Shown here: one piece after another, positions 54,923-64,000 of the stretch
Position numbering within the stretch: the stretch's first letter is position 1
How the letters are laid out: each line of letters opens with the position of its first letter
From: Streptococcus hyovaginalis DSM 12219
GTDB lineage: Bacteria > Bacillota > Bacilli > Lactobacillales > Streptococcaceae
Direction: 5' to 3'
DNA: 64,000 nucleotides
Assembly (NCBI RefSeq): GCF_000420785.1
Contig: NZ_ATVP01000001.1
Coordinates: forward strand, 189,799 to 253,798
Notes under the pieces: model-generated
Databases searched by the model: none
What the model saw: only the letters and a program-made list of their open reading frames with translations
Told to the model about the DNA's origin: nothing
Program-made: the position numbers and the translations under genes

Positions 54923-55906
54923 ATGTTTAGCGATTTACCGGTTTTTGACTATGAAGATATTCAGTTAGTGCCTAATAAATGCATTATCAATAGCCGATCT
55001 GAAGCTGATACCAGTGTGAAATTAGGGAATTATACCTTCAAAATGCCTGTTGTACCTGCTAATATGCAGACGATTATTGATGACAAGATAGCAGAGCAGT
55101 TGGCAAAAGGTGGTTACTTCTACATCATGCATCGTTTTGATGAAGAAGCGCGTAAACCATTTATCAAACGCATGCATGAGCAAGGTTTGATTGCTTCTAT
55201 CTCTGTTGGTGTTAAAGACTATGAATACGATTTTGTGACCTCTTTGAAAGACGATGCCCCAGAATTTATTACGATTGATATTGCTCATGGTCATGCAGAC
55301 AGTGTGATTAAGATGATCAAACATATCAAATCTGAGCTTCCAGAAACTTTTGTTATCGCTGGGAATGTTGGTACACCTGAAGGGGTTCGTGAGTTGGAAA
55401 ATGCAGGTGCAGATGCGACTAAAGTTGGTATCGGACCTGGTAAAGTTTGCATTACTAAGGTTAAAACAGGCTTTGGTACTGGAGGTTGGCAACTGGCAGC
55501 CCTACGTTGGTGCTCAAAAGCAGCCCGCAAACCGATTATCGCTGATGGTGGTGTTCGTACCCATGGTGATATTGCCAAATCTATCCGTTTTGGGGCAAGC
55601 ATGGTCATGATCGGATCACTCTTTGCAGGCCACATTGAAAGTCCAGGAAAAACGGTTGAAGTGGATGGTGAAACCTTCAAAGAATATTATGGTTCTGCAT
55701 CAGAATATCAAAAAGGTGAGCACAAGAATGTTGAGGGTAAGAAAATCCTTCTCCCTACCAAAGGTCACTTACAAGATACCTTGACTGAAATGGAACAAGA
55801 CCTGCAGTCCTCTATCTCTTATGCAGGTGGTCGTGATGTGGAAAGCTTGAAATTCGTTGATTACGTGATTGTCAAGAACTCTATCTGGAATGGGGATTCT
55901 ATCTAA
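54923..55906 (+). CDS. guaC: GMP reductase
   Basis: Converts GMP to IMP with NADPH, linking guanine and adenine nucleotide pools. 327 residues of the IMPDH/GMPR family without CBS domains, beginning [13 protein letters not shown]. The catalytic Cys is in [26 protein letters not shown] and [16 protein letters not shown] shape the phosphate site. Expression is probably set by PurR and by the leader terminator. xpt follows 226 bases downstream behind its own terminator-separated leader. Confidence 0.96.
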   Translation: MFSDLPVFDYEDIQLVPNKCIINSRSEADTSVKLGNYTFKMPVVPANMQTIIDDKIAEQLAKGGYFYIMHRFDEEARKPFIKRMHEQGLIASISVGVKDYEYDFVTSLKDDAPEFITIDIAHGHADSVIKMIKHIKSELPETFVIAGNVGTPEGVRELENAGADATKVGIGPGKVCITKVKTGFGTGGWQLAALRWCSKAARKPIIADGGVRTHGDIAKSIRFGASMVMIGSLFAGHIESPGKTVEVDGETFKEYYGSASEYQKGEHKNVEGKKILLPTKGHLQDTLTEMEQDLQSSISYAGGRDVESLKFVDYVIVKNSIWNGDSI

Positions 55907-55909
55907 CCT

Positions 55910-55936
55910 AAAAAGAGGCTGTTTGGTCTCTTTTTA
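55910..55936 (+). terminator. Terminator after guaC
   Basis: AAAAAGAG (55910-55917) pairs with CTCTTTTT (55928-55935) directly after the stop. Confidence 0.8.
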
Positions 55937-56007
55937 ACTATACAAATGTCCAAAAAGATGGTAGGATACAACTAGTCTAATTATCCAATTACTGATTTTA
56001 TCTTATA

Positions 56008-56074
56008 ACTTATTTATGCTGGAATGATTTGGATCTCTGTGTCTCGATCAGACACCCTATGTCTGACAATAAGT
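56008..56074 (+). promoter_or_regulatory. Degenerate guanine-riboswitch-like aptamer upstream of xpt
   Basis: A 67-base region has the three-way layout of the purine aptamer: P1 ACTTATT/AATAAGT (56008-56014 with 56068-56074), P2 as 7+7 bases with two mismatches (56019-56025 with 56033-56039), L2 GATTTGG, P3 CAGACA/TGTCTG (56049-56054 with 56060-56065) and the J3/1 segment GACAATAAG with the C that selects guanine. The normally invariant J2/3 TTTCTACC is TGTCTCGAT here. It is either a variant or a decaying riboswitch. xpt is a standard guanine-riboswitch target. Confidence 0.5.
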
Positions 56075-56132
56075 ATAACCTTGTACCTGTCAGATTATGC
56101 CTTATTCCAGTCCTTTTAGAAATGGGGCTTTT

Positions 56133-56714
56133 ATGAAATTACTCGAAGATCGTATCCTTAAAGATGGTCAAATTTTAGGTGACAATATCCTTAAAGTTGA
56201 CTCTTTTCTCACTCACCAAGTGGATTACACATTGATGAAGGCAGTCGGTGCTGTATTTGCTGAAAGCTATCGAGAAGCTGGCATTACTAAGGTTGTTACT
56301 ATTGAAGCATCAGGTATTGCACCGGCGGTGTATGCGGCAGAAGCGCTTGATGTGCCAATGATTTTTGCCAAAAAACATAAAAACATTACCATGACTGAAG
56401 GCATCTTGACAGCTGAAGTATACTCTTTTACCAAGCAAGTCACTTCAACAGTCTCCATCGCTAGCAAATTTTTATCTGAAGATGATAAGGTTCTAATTGT
56501 TGATGATTTCTTGGCCAATGGGCAGGCTGCCAAAGGTTTGATTGAGATTATTGAACAAGCAGGTGCGCACGTTGAGGGTGTGGGGATTGTGATCGAAAAA
56601 TCCTTCCAAGATGGCCGCAAATTGATTGAAGATTTAGGCGTCCCAGTAACGTCTTTGGCGCGTATCGCCAAATTTGAAGATGGTCACTTAGTCTTTGCCC
56701 AAGCGGATGCTTAA
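56133..56714 (+). CDS. xpt: Xanthine phosphoribosyltransferase
   Basis: Salvages xanthine to XMP with PRPP. 193 residues, the standard length. The start at 56133 has ATGGGG upstream and the usual [12 protein letters not shown] beginning; an ATG at 56097 is in frame but falls in the leader. [14 protein letters not shown] and the PRPP motif [13 protein letters not shown] are visible. A pbuX transporter, often the next gene, is absent here. Confidence 0.95.
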   Translation: MKLLEDRILKDGQILGDNILKVDSFLTHQVDYTLMKAVGAVFAESYREAGITKVVTIEASGIAPAVYAAEALDVPMIFAKKHKNITMTEGILTAEVYSFTKQVTSTVSIASKFLSEDDKVLIVDDFLANGQAAKGLIEIIEQAGAHVEGVGIVIEKSFQDGRKLIEDLGVPVTSLARIAKFEDGHLVFAQADA

Positions 56715-56727
56715 TAAAAGTATATAT

Positions 56728-56759
56728 GGTTAGATAAGCTTATCTAGCCGTTTTCTTTT
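56728..56759 (+). terminator. Terminator after xpt
   Basis: GGTTAGATAAG (56728-56738) and CTTATCTAGCC (56739-56749) pair with one G-U, followed by TTTTCTTTT. Confidence 0.85.
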
Positions 56760-56812
56760 AGCCTCATTTACGTTATAATGGTAAGGATTGATATCATAGA
56801 AAAAGGATTATT

Positions 56813-58354
56813 ATGAGTATTTTAGAAGTTAAAAATCTTAGCCATGGTTTTGGGGATCGTGCCATTTTTGAAAATGTGTCTTTCCGTCTCTTAAAAGGAG
56901 AGCACATTGGTCTTGTCGGTGCTAATGGAGAAGGAAAATCTACCTTTATGAGCATTGTCACGGGTCATTTGCAACCGGATGAGGGGAAAGTCGAGTGGTC
57001 TAAGTATGTGACGGCTGGCTACTTGGATCAGCACACCGTTTTAGAAGCGGGTCAGACGGTTCGTGATGTCTTACGAACGGCTTTTGATGAGCTTTTTAAG
57101 ACAGAGACACGTATCAATGATATTTATATGTCTATGGCTGATGATGGCGCTGACGTGGATGCCCTTATGGAAGAGGTCGGTGAGTTGCAGGATCGCCTAG
57201 AATCCCGTGATTTCTATACCTTAGATGCTAAGATAGATGAAGTGGCGTGTGCGCTTGGTGTCATGGACTTCGGGATGGACTCTGATGTCACAGAGCTTTC
57301 TGGTGGGCAACGGACCAAGGTCCTTTTGGCAAAACTTTTGCTTGAAAAACCTGATATTCTCCTTCTTGATGAACCAACCAACTATTTGGATGCGGAACAT
57401 ATCGACTGGCTCAAGCGTTACCTTCAGAATTATGAAAATGCCTTTGTGCTGATTTCACATGATATCCCATTTTTAAATGATGTGATTAACATCGTTTATC
57501 ATGTTGAGAATCAGGACTTGGTTCGCTACTCTGGTGATTACTACCAGTTTCAGGAAGTTCACGCTATGAAGAAGGCGCAAAAGGAAGCGGCTTATCAGCG
57601 CCAGCAAAAAGAAATCGCGGATTTGCAAGATTTTGTGCAACGCAATAAAGCGCGTGTGGCAACACGTAATATGGCTATGTCCCGTCAAAAAAAATTGGAC
57701 AAAATGGACATTATCGAACTTGATAAGGAAAAGCCAAAACCTGAATTTCATTTCAAAGAATCGCGGACCCCGAGTCGTTTTATTTTCCAAACCAAGGATT
57801 TGGTCATTGGGTATGATCGTCCCTTAACTAGACAGCCTTTGAATCTCACTTTTGAGCGCAATCAGAAAGTTGCCATCACAGGTGCTAACGGTATCGGGAA
57901 AACAACCCTCCTGAAGAGTCTTTTGGGAGAAATTAAGCCTCTTGAAGGATCGGTAGAGACCGGTGATTTCCTTGAGATTGGCTACTTTGAACAAGAAGTC
58001 GCCGGTGGTAATCGTCAGACACCGCTTGAAGCAGTCTGGGACGCTTTTCCAGCACTCAATCAGGCAGAAGTTCGTGCAGCCTTAGCCAAATGTGGCTTGA
58101 CATCAAAACACATTGAGAGCCAGATTCAGGTACTTTCAGGTGGTGAGCAAGCCAAAGTTCGTTTTTGTCTACTCATGAATCGTGAGAATAATGTTCTGAT
58201 CCTTGACGAACCAACCAACCACTTGGATGCTGATGCAAAAGCAGAGCTTAGTCGTGCTTTACAAGACTACAAAGGTTCGATTCTCATGGTTTGCCACGAA
58301 CCGGACTTTTATCAAGGATGGACAGAAGTCTGGGACTTCAATGAAATGGTCTAA
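56813..58354 (+). CDS. ABC-F family ATPase (YbiT-like translation factor type)
   Basis: Soluble protein of 513 residues with two ATPase domains and no membrane part. Domain 1: GANGEGKST, LSGGQRTKV, LLLDEPTNYLDAEH. A charged linker (about 245-300) with KKAQKEAAYQRQQKEIADLQ follows. Domain 2: GANGIGKTT, LSGGEQAKV, LILDEPTNHLDADA. ABC-F proteins bind the ribosomal E site and either aid translation or protect from antibiotics; there is no sign which applies. The linker is short, unlike most resistance types, so a housekeeping role is likelier. Confidence 0.92.
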   Translation: MSILEVKNLSHGFGDRAIFENVSFRLLKGEHIGLVGANGEGKSTFMSIVTGHLQPDEGKVEWSKYVTAGYLDQHTVLEAGQTVRDVLRTAFDELFKTETRINDIYMSMADDGADVDALMEEVGELQDRLESRDFYTLDAKIDEVACALGVMDFGMDSDVTELSGGQRTKVLLAKLLLEKPDILLLDEPTNYLDAEHIDWLKRYLQNYENAFVLISHDIPFLNDVINIVYHVENQDLVRYSGDYYQFQEVHAMKKAQKEAAYQRQQKEIADLQDFVQRNKARVATRNMAMSRQKKLDKMDIIELDKEKPKPEFHFKESRTPSRFIFQTKDLVIGYDRPLTRQPLNLTFERNQKVAITGANGIGKTTLLKSLLGEIKPLEGSVETGDFLEIGYFEQEVAGGNRQTPLEAVWDAFPALNQAEVRAALAKCGLTSKHIESQIQVLSGGEQAKVRFCLLMNRENNVLILDEPTNHLDADAKAELSRALQDYKGSILMVCHEPDFYQGWTEVWDFNEMV

Positions 58355-58383
58355 ATGCCCTTTAAGCAGAGAAAGGAGGCCGT

Positions 58384-58794
58384 ATGGCTAAGTTTGCGCC
58401 TACAGACCAATCCGTTGAGGAAGTTATTTCCAGTTTGAAAACAGCTCGTAAACAAGCAGATGCCTACCAATTGCTGGAACTTTATAAACGTGTTAGTCAG
58501 GAAGAAGCTGTGATCTGGTATCCTAATATCATCGGCTTTGGTCTCTATCATTACCAGTATGACTCTGGTCATGAGGGAGATGCGCCTGTGTTGGCTTTTG
58601 CCCCTAGACAGGCTAAAATAAGCCTTTACATAGATCAAGACCTGCCTGATAGAGAGGCCTTATTGGCAAAACTAGGCAAGCACAAGGCAGCAGTCGGCTG
58701 TGTCTATGTCAATAAATTGGCTGACATTGACCTAAGTGTGCTGGAGGAAATATTACAGAAGTCCTTATCAGCTTACCTTTACAGATGCTTATAA
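58384..58794 (+). CDS. DUF1801-family protein, 3' end altered at a junction
   Basis: 136 residues. EEVISSLKTARKQADAYQLL, IIGFGLYHYQYDSGHEGD and LAFAPRQAKISLYI identify the DUF1801 (YdhG-like) family, function unknown. GAAAGGAGG precedes the ATG. The last codons (SAYLYRCL) run into sequence belonging to the surface-protein pseudogene that follows in another frame, so a recombination joint near 58770 may have replaced its natural end. Confidence 0.85.
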   Translation: MAKFAPTDQSVEEVISSLKTARKQADAYQLLELYKRVSQEEAVIWYPNIIGFGLYHYQYDSGHEGDAPVLAFAPRQAKISLYIDQDLPDREALLAKLGKHKAAVGCVYVNKLADIDLSVLEEILQKSLSAYLYRCL

Positions 58795-60778
58795 AGGAAA
58801 ATTTAACAATACCTTAAGTTTTAGTTTTCCAGTACAACGGTCATCACTTTGGCCAAATGAAGAATTTCGTGAGTTAACAGCCATTGTAGCTAATCGAGAA
58901 GTCTCTAGTGGGATGTCAGTTCAACTTCGGTTACCAACTTCTTCAAAAATGAGTCAATCACATACGATGTATTATCGCTCTTCTGAGCCAGAGTACACTT
59001 TGTACGAAGGTGCAGAAGTTAGTGTTAAGAGTACCAGTGATGATATGTCAGTGACAGTTGTTTACAAGATTGCTGAAGATACATTGGACTATGCACGTTA
59101 TGATGTGACTAAAATTCGCGAAGAAGGGTTCAATGTTCGTATGGGTGAAGATCGTTCCTATCAAACGGGAACTTTTAACACACTGACGAATGATAGAAGT
59201 ATTACTGCAACTGTAGACGAAGAAGGAACAACTGTTACAGTGACTGTGCCAACCTTATTGGCAGGGAATGGCTTGGGGATGAGTTTTATCCCACTTTTAT
59301 TAACAGATACTGCCATTGCTGAAGCAGATAATACACGAGTTTATAACACTGTCATGGAAGTATATCCCTATACACTTAATGCAGTACTCGATCCTAATCA
59401 AGCACCAATCATCGCTAATTATTATGCAACAACTTATCCATTCACACCGGGAGGGGCTTCGTCAGAAGCAATTAGCTTAATTGTAAGTCATCGTGTTGGA
59501 GATAGTAATGGACCACTTTTAGAAGAACGTTCTATTTCACAGGTTTTGATTGATGATACCTATACAACCTCTCCAGGAAACTTTGATGGTTATAAATTGA
59601 CAGAAACTCCAACTAATGCGACTGGAACCGTAATAAAAGAAGTTAGTCCCATTCTTGTGACCTACATTTATGGTAAAGTCGGTTCTGATGTTATTGTCAA
59701 ATATCAGGATGAACAAGGAAATACTTTACAACCTGATGTTGTTGATACTAGTAATGACATCATTGGAGCTGCTTATGATACTATTGATCATAAAGATGCT
59801 AGTATTTCCTACAATGGTGTTACTTACCTTTTAGTGGAAGATGATTACTCAAATGAAATAGGTCATGTTGGTGAGACTCCTATCCTTGTTGTTTACAAGT
59901 ATACCCCTTAATTAGAGACAATCACGGAAACAAAAGATACCACTTTGACGGTTCATTATCAGGGAGCAGGTGATAAGACACCAGCTGATAAAATAGTGAG
60001 CGTGAGCTGGACACGTCAGGTGCAAAAAAATCCCGTTACAGGTGAGATTGTAGTAGGTACAGAGACACCGTGGACTAGCGATACAAGCACTTATCCGACA
60101 GTCATCACACCAGAAGTGGAACATTATACGGCAGATAAGGCTCAAGTTGCTGATGAACTTGCCAGTCCAACAGATTCTAATAGGATTGTAGTTGTCACTT
60201 ATACACCTAATCCACAACCTGTTATTCAAGAAGAGTTTGGAACGGTTATCGTTCGATATGTGGATACTGAGGGAAATCCTATCAAAGCAGATGTTGTTGA
60301 TACGCCGACGACCTTGGTTTCAAAAACAGTTGATGGTCAAGTTGAGGCAGTAGAGCCAGTACTGTATTACACAGTCGATCATAAACTGTCAACCATCATT
60401 GTCAATGGGCAGACCTACCAACTTATTCCTAAGGCAACTCAGGGAAATGAATTTGGGTTAGTGACTGTGGGTACTACGATTGTAACTTACGTTTATCAAT
60501 TGGGATCAGATGAGACGCCTGTAGCGCCTGAAATACCAGATTCTCCGTTCACACCGGGACAAGCTAATCAAACCGTATCCCAAACGTCTAGTCGATCTCA
60601 AGAGACTTACCAGCCAAACGAAGAACATAAACAACCAGTTGCGGAATATAGTGAAACTGAGAAAGTCAATGTCCTTCCTAAGACAGGTGAATCAGATTCA
60701 GCCATTTTGACAGCTTTAGGTATCTTTGGCCTGATGATAAGTTATGGTCTTGGTAAGAAAAAAAGCAAAGAAAGCTGA
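58770..60778 (+). pseudogene. Truncated, interrupted MucBP/LPXTG surface protein
   Basis: A cell-wall adhesin whose 5' end is gone: the frame enters at FTDAYKGKFNNTLSFSFP with no signal peptide or proper start (the only upstream ATG, at 58736, lies in the DUF1801 gene). It runs to an in-frame TAA at 59909-59911, then continues in the same frame to 60778. Domains are an unrecognised N-terminal part, a MucBP-like repeat (VIVKYQDEQGNTLQ), a Mub-type repeat (about 59913-60213), a second MucBP repeat (VIVRYVDTEGNPIK), a spacer and an intact sorting signal LPKTGESD with hydrophobic segment and basic tail. Without a signal peptide it cannot be displayed. Confidence 0.88.
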
Positions 60779-60859
60779 TTGTTTTGCTTTTTAGGTTTTA
60801 CATAGCCTAAGCCTTATTTTTAACCTATCCGCATACCGCTCGAAAGAGTTGATGGAAAG

Positions 60860-61144
60860 CTTTTTAGGTTGGAAACAGTCGTATTACCTCTTTCTTGGGA
60901 AAAATAAGAAAGAGCGCAATAAGCCCCATATCTTCTAACTAAGATAGAAGACTTAACACAGGGCCATTGTCGGATGTAATAGAGGCAATGAAATAGCGAA
61001 TAATAAATCCTTGAACAGTTCGTTGATGGATTCAGCCTGTTTATTAGCTAATCTACAAGCCAGGACAAAATGTGGTTGACGTTCCACTAAGTTCATAACG
61101 ACAGCCTCTTCCTTGGTCTTTTTACCTAATACATTGTGAGACAT
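60860..61144 (-). mobile_element. IS30-family transposase remnant
   Basis: The minus-strand frame from 61144 reads SHNVLGKKTKEEAVVMNLVE and then RQPHFVLACRLANKQAESIN, the start of the IS30-type DDE core. A frameshift later, IASITSDNGP (around 60960-60990) is the second catalytic Asp block, and SQERGNT (about 60881-60900) matches the third block (ERGTNE) without its final Glu. The N-terminal DNA-binding part and C-terminus are missing. A dead fragment with several frame breaks. Confidence 0.75.
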
Positions 61145-61201
61145 GTTCGTCGCCTTTCTATACTGAATTGGGGAATTCTAGTATATCAGGCGAACATGTC
61201 T
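61139..61201. repeat. Long imperfect palindrome of 63 bases
   Basis: Arms pair as AGACATGTT/AACATGTCT, CGCCT/AGGCG, TATACT/AGTATA and GAATT/AATTC around a GGGG tip, with small bulges. It overlaps the broken end of the IS30 remnant and lies 140 bases before the YSIRK gene. It has only a short T-run, so it is not a typical terminator. Confidence 0.75.
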
Positions 61202-61271
61202 TTTATGCTGTACTTCATTTTAACGAAGATTCGGTTTTTTTAGATAAAATCCCTTTTTTACCTCTAAAAAA

Positions 61272-61306
61272 TTGACTAATAGACGTTTTTATGTTACGAT
61301 TATAAT
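61272..61306 (+). promoter_or_regulatory. Promoter region of the YSIRK adhesin gene
   Basis: TTGACT (61272-61277) pairs with TACGAT (61295-61300) at 17 bases. A perfect TATAAT at 61301-61306 lies directly after it but would be 23 bases from this -35, so which -10 is used is open. Confidence 0.55.
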
Positions 61307-61343
61307 GTATTTTAATACAAATATTATTTTTAGGGAGAGATAT

Positions 61344-64000
61344 ATGTCGATTTTTAATAAGAATCGTGATTTATCACAAGCTAGCCAACGCTACAGCATT
61401 AAGAAATTCAAATTTGGTGCTGCCTCAGTTTTGGTTGGTCTATCATTTTTAGGGTACGGTGCACAAACTGTACTTGCTGAAACGCCTGCATCTGTTTCGA
61501 CAACAGACACAACAGCGAATTCAGAAGCAGCAACATCAGAAGCAGCTCCAGCAGTGGCTTCAGAAGCAGCAACATCAGAAGCAGCTCCAGCAGTGGCTTC
61601 AGAAGCAGCAACATCAGAAGCAGCAACATCAGAAGCAGCAACATCAGAAGCAGCAACATCAGAAGCAGCAACATCAGAAGCAGCTCCAGCAGTGGCTTCA
61701 GAAGCAGCAACATCAGAAGCAGCTCCAGCAGTGGCTTCAGAAGCAGCAACATCAGAAGAAGCAGCTGAAAGTGTAACATTACTACGTGCTGCAACAGTAG
61801 CTGAAGGAACTGCCAGCCGTGCAGTTACGACCTACGCAGCAACGTCTGACCTCCAAGAGGCAGCGCAAGATGGTGCTATCTATAGTCCAGGTCTTGCTAC
61901 TGATAAACAAACCTATTCAGGTAAAGCCTGGTTGTACCGTAACGGCACACACACAGACTCAAATCAAGCAGATGCAGTAGTGATGCCAGGTGTCAATGTT
62001 TACCTCCAATGGGTAAATGGAGATGGTTTTGTATCGCCAGTCTACTACACAACGACTAACAATGACGGTACCTTCGCCATCGACCTTTCAAAACCTGTCA
62101 CAGATTCGCTAGGAAACACCTACGAATTTATCTTGGCAGGAGATTCACGCTTTGCAGTCCGCACATGGGTAGAAAATCCAGATCCATCGCTTTACAACGT
62201 TATTAAGCATGGTGACCAAAAGTATGGTTTCCATACACGTCTCGATCGGAAAAATGAAAACTGGGATTTCACAGCTGGTGTTAACCGCATCATTAACTCT
62301 CAGGTTGTCTTTCAAGAAATTCCAAACAATGTGGACTACCTGACAAAACCAGAAGCTGAGTGGGAAGCATCTCCTAATTCGGATGGTGTTTGGCCAGATA
62401 CAGGAAACTATGGTACTGTTCGAGGCAATGTTTGGTATGAGAACGGTGATGGAGCAGGAACACTTGCTAACTGGTGGATTCAAGATAGCAACGATGTAAA
62501 TGCAGCAGGTACTAAGGTAGTAGCTTCTTATGTTAATGACGAAGTAACACGCTTGTTTGACACTTGGAAGACCAATAATCCTAACTATATCTTGGATGAC
62601 TTTAAGGCAGCCCAAGCACAGATTATTGCAGACTATGAAGCAGCAAATGGTGTTGGTTCTCACATCGCTGAATCTGTTGTAGCAACAGTTGAAGCAGATG
62701 GTAGCTACTATATCCCATTCCGCGGTTTGTATGGTATCTCAGCTTACAAACAAAACTCAGGTGCATCTATCTCGCATACCATCTCTGATGATGAGTACGG
62801 CACAGTCGTTCTTGATCAAGATGTTAGCCACAATAACTTAATGGCCTGGAACGGTACGATTGGTCAAAAACACCGCCACATCAACTCAGACTATATGTAC
62901 GTAACGACTCTTGTTGAGGATTATGCGGTTTGGGGTACAAACTTCCAGACAAACATGTTTGAGCGTATAAATGATACATTGGTAAATGCTGAGGCAAGTT
63001 ATAATTTCTATAACGTTAGCTTTGCTCTACTTATGCCACAGCCAATGCACGATGTTTTGGTAAAAGATACGACTGCAAACTATGGCTTCCCAGGAGATGT
63101 CGTTGACAACGCAACGGGTGGCTTGTTCCCACAACGCGAATACCAAATCCAATGGTTCCGTGACGGAGTTAAGTACGGCGAGCCTGTTACTGTAACTTCT
63201 GATGTCAATGGTCTTGTTGGTTCAGTACCATTGACTGTACCAGATGATTTGACAGGGGAGACCCTCTTCACATCAGCAGTCTTTGAGCAAGGTGAAAGTA
63301 CAGATAGTCTTTCTTCATCTTTGGCAGCGGACTCATTCCTAGCGAGAATTCCTGTAGCTGAAAGCTTAGAACCTTCTTATGAAGATAAGGTTGTAACACC
63401 AGGCAATGCTGCAACTTCAGAACCTGCATTTACAGATGCTGATGGCAATCCAACAACTGCTCCTGCAGATGCAACCTATGCTATCCCAGATACCTTTACA
63501 GCACCAGCTGGTTACACTGTTTCAATTGCCCCTGACACAGGTGTTGTAACAGTTACAGCTGCTGACGGTACAACTGTAGAAACCTTGGATGTTCCTGTAA
63601 CAGTGACCTATGTAGATGGTTCAACAGATTCAACAACAGCTAAATTCTTGTTGAATACAGATGGCGACGGTGTTACAGATACAACAGATGCAGATAAGAA
63701 TACTCCAGAAGGTAAGGATCAAACTGTTAATGTTGGTGAAACACCAAAAGCAGAAGATTCAATCAGCAACTTGCCAGATCTTCCAGATGGAACAACAGTT
63801 GAGTTCAAAGATCCAATTGACACCACTACTCCAGGTGAGAAAGACGGTACAGTTGTAGTAACTTACCCAGATGGCTCAACAGATGAAGTGCCTGTCAAGG
63901 TAACTGTAACAGATCCACGTACAGATGCAGATAAGAATACTCCAGAAGGTAAGGATCAAACTGTTAATGTTGGTGAAACACCAAAAGCAGAAGATTCAAT
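61344..64000 (+). CDS. YSIRK-type surface adhesin with Rib-like repeats (partial, runs off the window)
   Basis: The frame is open from the ATG at 61344 (AGGGAGAG upstream) to the last base, 885 codons. The signal peptide carries [16 protein letters not shown] (17-32) and cleaves near VLA-E (45). Next comes a Glu-Ala-Ala-Thr-Ser low-complexity stretch (about 60-141), then a large unrecognised N-terminal domain (about 165-650) containing several Trp-rich segments. Long Rib/YPDG-type domains follow, with a calcium-binding-like [16 protein letters not shown], and then 79-residue repeats ([20 protein letters not shown]). An LPXTG anchor is expected beyond the window. Confidence 0.92.
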   Translation, partial: MSIFNKNRDLSQASQRYSIKKFKFGAASVLVGLSFLGYGAQTVLAETPASVSTTDTTANSEAATSEAAPAVASEAATSEAAPAVASEAATSEAATSEAATSEAATSEAATSEAAPAVASEAATSEAAPAVASEAATSEEAAESVTLLRAATVAEGTASRAVTTYAATSDLQEAAQDGAIYSPGLATDKQTYSGKAWLYRNGTHTDSNQADAVVMPGVNVYLQWVNGDGFVSPVYYTTTNNDGTFAIDLSKPVTDSLGNTYEFILAGDSRFAVRTWVENPDPSLYNVIKHGDQKYGFHTRLDRKNENWDFTAGVNRIINSQVVFQEIPNNVDYLTKPEAEWEASPNSDGVWPDTGNYGTVRGNVWYENGDGAGTLANWWIQDSNDVNAAGTKVVASYVNDEVTRLFDTWKTNNPNYILDDFKAAQAQIIADYEAANGVGSHIAESVVATVEADGSYYIPFRGLYGISAYKQNSGASISHTISDDEYGTVVLDQDVSHNNLMAWNGTIGQKHRHINSDYMYVTTLVEDYAVWGTNFQTNMFERINDTLVNAEASYNFYNVSFALLMPQPMHDVLVKDTTANYGFPGDVVDNATGGLFPQREYQIQWFRDGVKYGEPVTVTSDVNGLVGSVPLTVPDDLTGETLFTSAVFEQGESTDSLSSSLAADSFLARIPVAESLEPSYEDKVVTPGNAATSEPAFTDADGNPTTAPADATYAIPDTFTAPAGYTVSIAPDTGVVTVTAADGTTVETLDVPVTVTYVDGSTDSTTAKFLLNTDGDGVTDTTDADKNTPEGKDQTVNVGETPKAEDSISNLPDLPDGTTVEFKDPIDTTTPGEKDGTVVVTYPDGSTDEVPVKVTVTDPRTDADKNTPEGKDQTVNVGETPKAEDS
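61521..61768 (+). repeat. Low-complexity repeat coding SEAAT/EAAPAVA units
   Basis: In-frame near-identical units of 15 bases (GAAGCAGCAACATCA) alternate with 24-base units coding EAAPAVAS. The DNA repeats are almost perfect, so copy number should vary by slippage without frame change. They also create long false open frames on other strands. Confidence 0.92.
63684..64000 (+). repeat. Start of a 237-base (79-residue) Rib-type tandem repeat array
   Basis: The second unit starts at 63921, exactly 237 bases after the first at 63684, and the 80 bases visible in it are identical to the first. The unit reads [19 protein letters not shown] at its start and ends in TVTDPR. The length of 79 residues is the known size of Rib/alpha-like repeats. 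Confidence 0.92.

Noticed and set aside
61459..61776. Glutamine-rich plus-strand frame
   Set aside because: Same repeat DNA in another frame; the true frame runs from 61344 with a YSIRK signal peptide.
61408..61794. Leucine-rich minus-strand frame
   Set aside because: It is the mirror of the EAATS repeat region in the YSIRK gene; the repeats keep other frames open by chance.

Overview
This window is chromosomal DNA of a low-GC Gram-positive coccus, almost certainly a Streptococcus. The evidence is a tmRNA with a streptococcal-type tag (KNNTSYALAA), a parE-parC pair flanked by plsY and ilvE, a dnaE-pfkA-pyk block, a CpsB/CpsC/CpsD capsule regulatory module, a YSIRK/LPXTG surface protein and a PyrR-type pyrimidine attenuator. 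The species cannot be fixed from this sequence alone.

Layout. (1) 30-12074 is a capsular polysaccharide (cps) locus, cut at its left end: the phosphoregulatory genes cpsB-cpsC-cpsD, an initiating sugar transferase, a TagA/WecG-type ManNAc transferase, UDP-GlcNAc 2-epimerase, three more glycosyltransferases (GT4, GT2, GT-D), a pyruvyl transferase, a Wzy-like polymerase and a Wzx flippase. From about 4.3 kb it is visibly richer in A+T than the rest of the window. (2) 12.6-24.4 kb carries housekeeping and transport genes: pepV, pyrF-pyrE behind a PyrR attenuator, a GNAT acetyltransferase with an amidase, an amino-acid binding protein with a permease, ung, a frameshifted DUF1398 gene, pyrC and plsY (minus strand). 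(3) 24.4-33.4 kb holds parE, a YkvA-like protein, an 800-base repeat-bearing gap, parC, ilvE, a DUF2969 gene, tRNA-Tyr, tRNA-Gln and rpsA. (4) 33.4-43 kb has tRNA-Arg, a decayed stretch, two minus-strand genes (lipoprotein, VTT membrane protein), ssrA, dnaE, pfkA, pyk and a signal-peptidase-like protein without its catalytic residues. (5) 43-50.6 kb has glmS with predicted NagR operators and a mannitol operon (mtlA-mtlR-mtlF-mtlD). (6) 51-58.8 kb has a PhnA-like gene, an amino-acid ABC transporter, guaC behind an orphan attenuator, xpt behind a degenerate guanine-riboswitch-like leader, an ABC-F ATPase and a DUF1801 gene. (7) 58.77-64 kb is surface-protein territory: a truncated and interrupted MucBP/LPXTG pseudogene, an IS30-family transposase remnant, a long imperfect palindrome, and the first 885 codons of a YSIRK adhesin entering Rib-type repeats.

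How the parts work together. The cps genes form one module that starts a lipid-linked repeat unit, makes and adds ManNAc, extends and pyruvylates the unit, flips it, polymerises it, and controls chain assembly by tyrosine phosphorylation. Nucleotide genes show three layers of RNA or DNA control: a PyrR attenuator for pyrF-pyrE, PurBox-like sites plus an attenuator for guaC, and a purine-aptamer-like leader for xpt. The mannitol genes have a cre-like site for catabolite repression and their own PRD activator. A recurring oddity is the predicted leaderless start: at plsY, the VTT gene and mtlR the ATG lies exactly six bases after a -10 box.

Start codons, motifs, hairpins and promoters were read by eye. 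Function calls rest on recognised family motifs and gene context, not on database searches.
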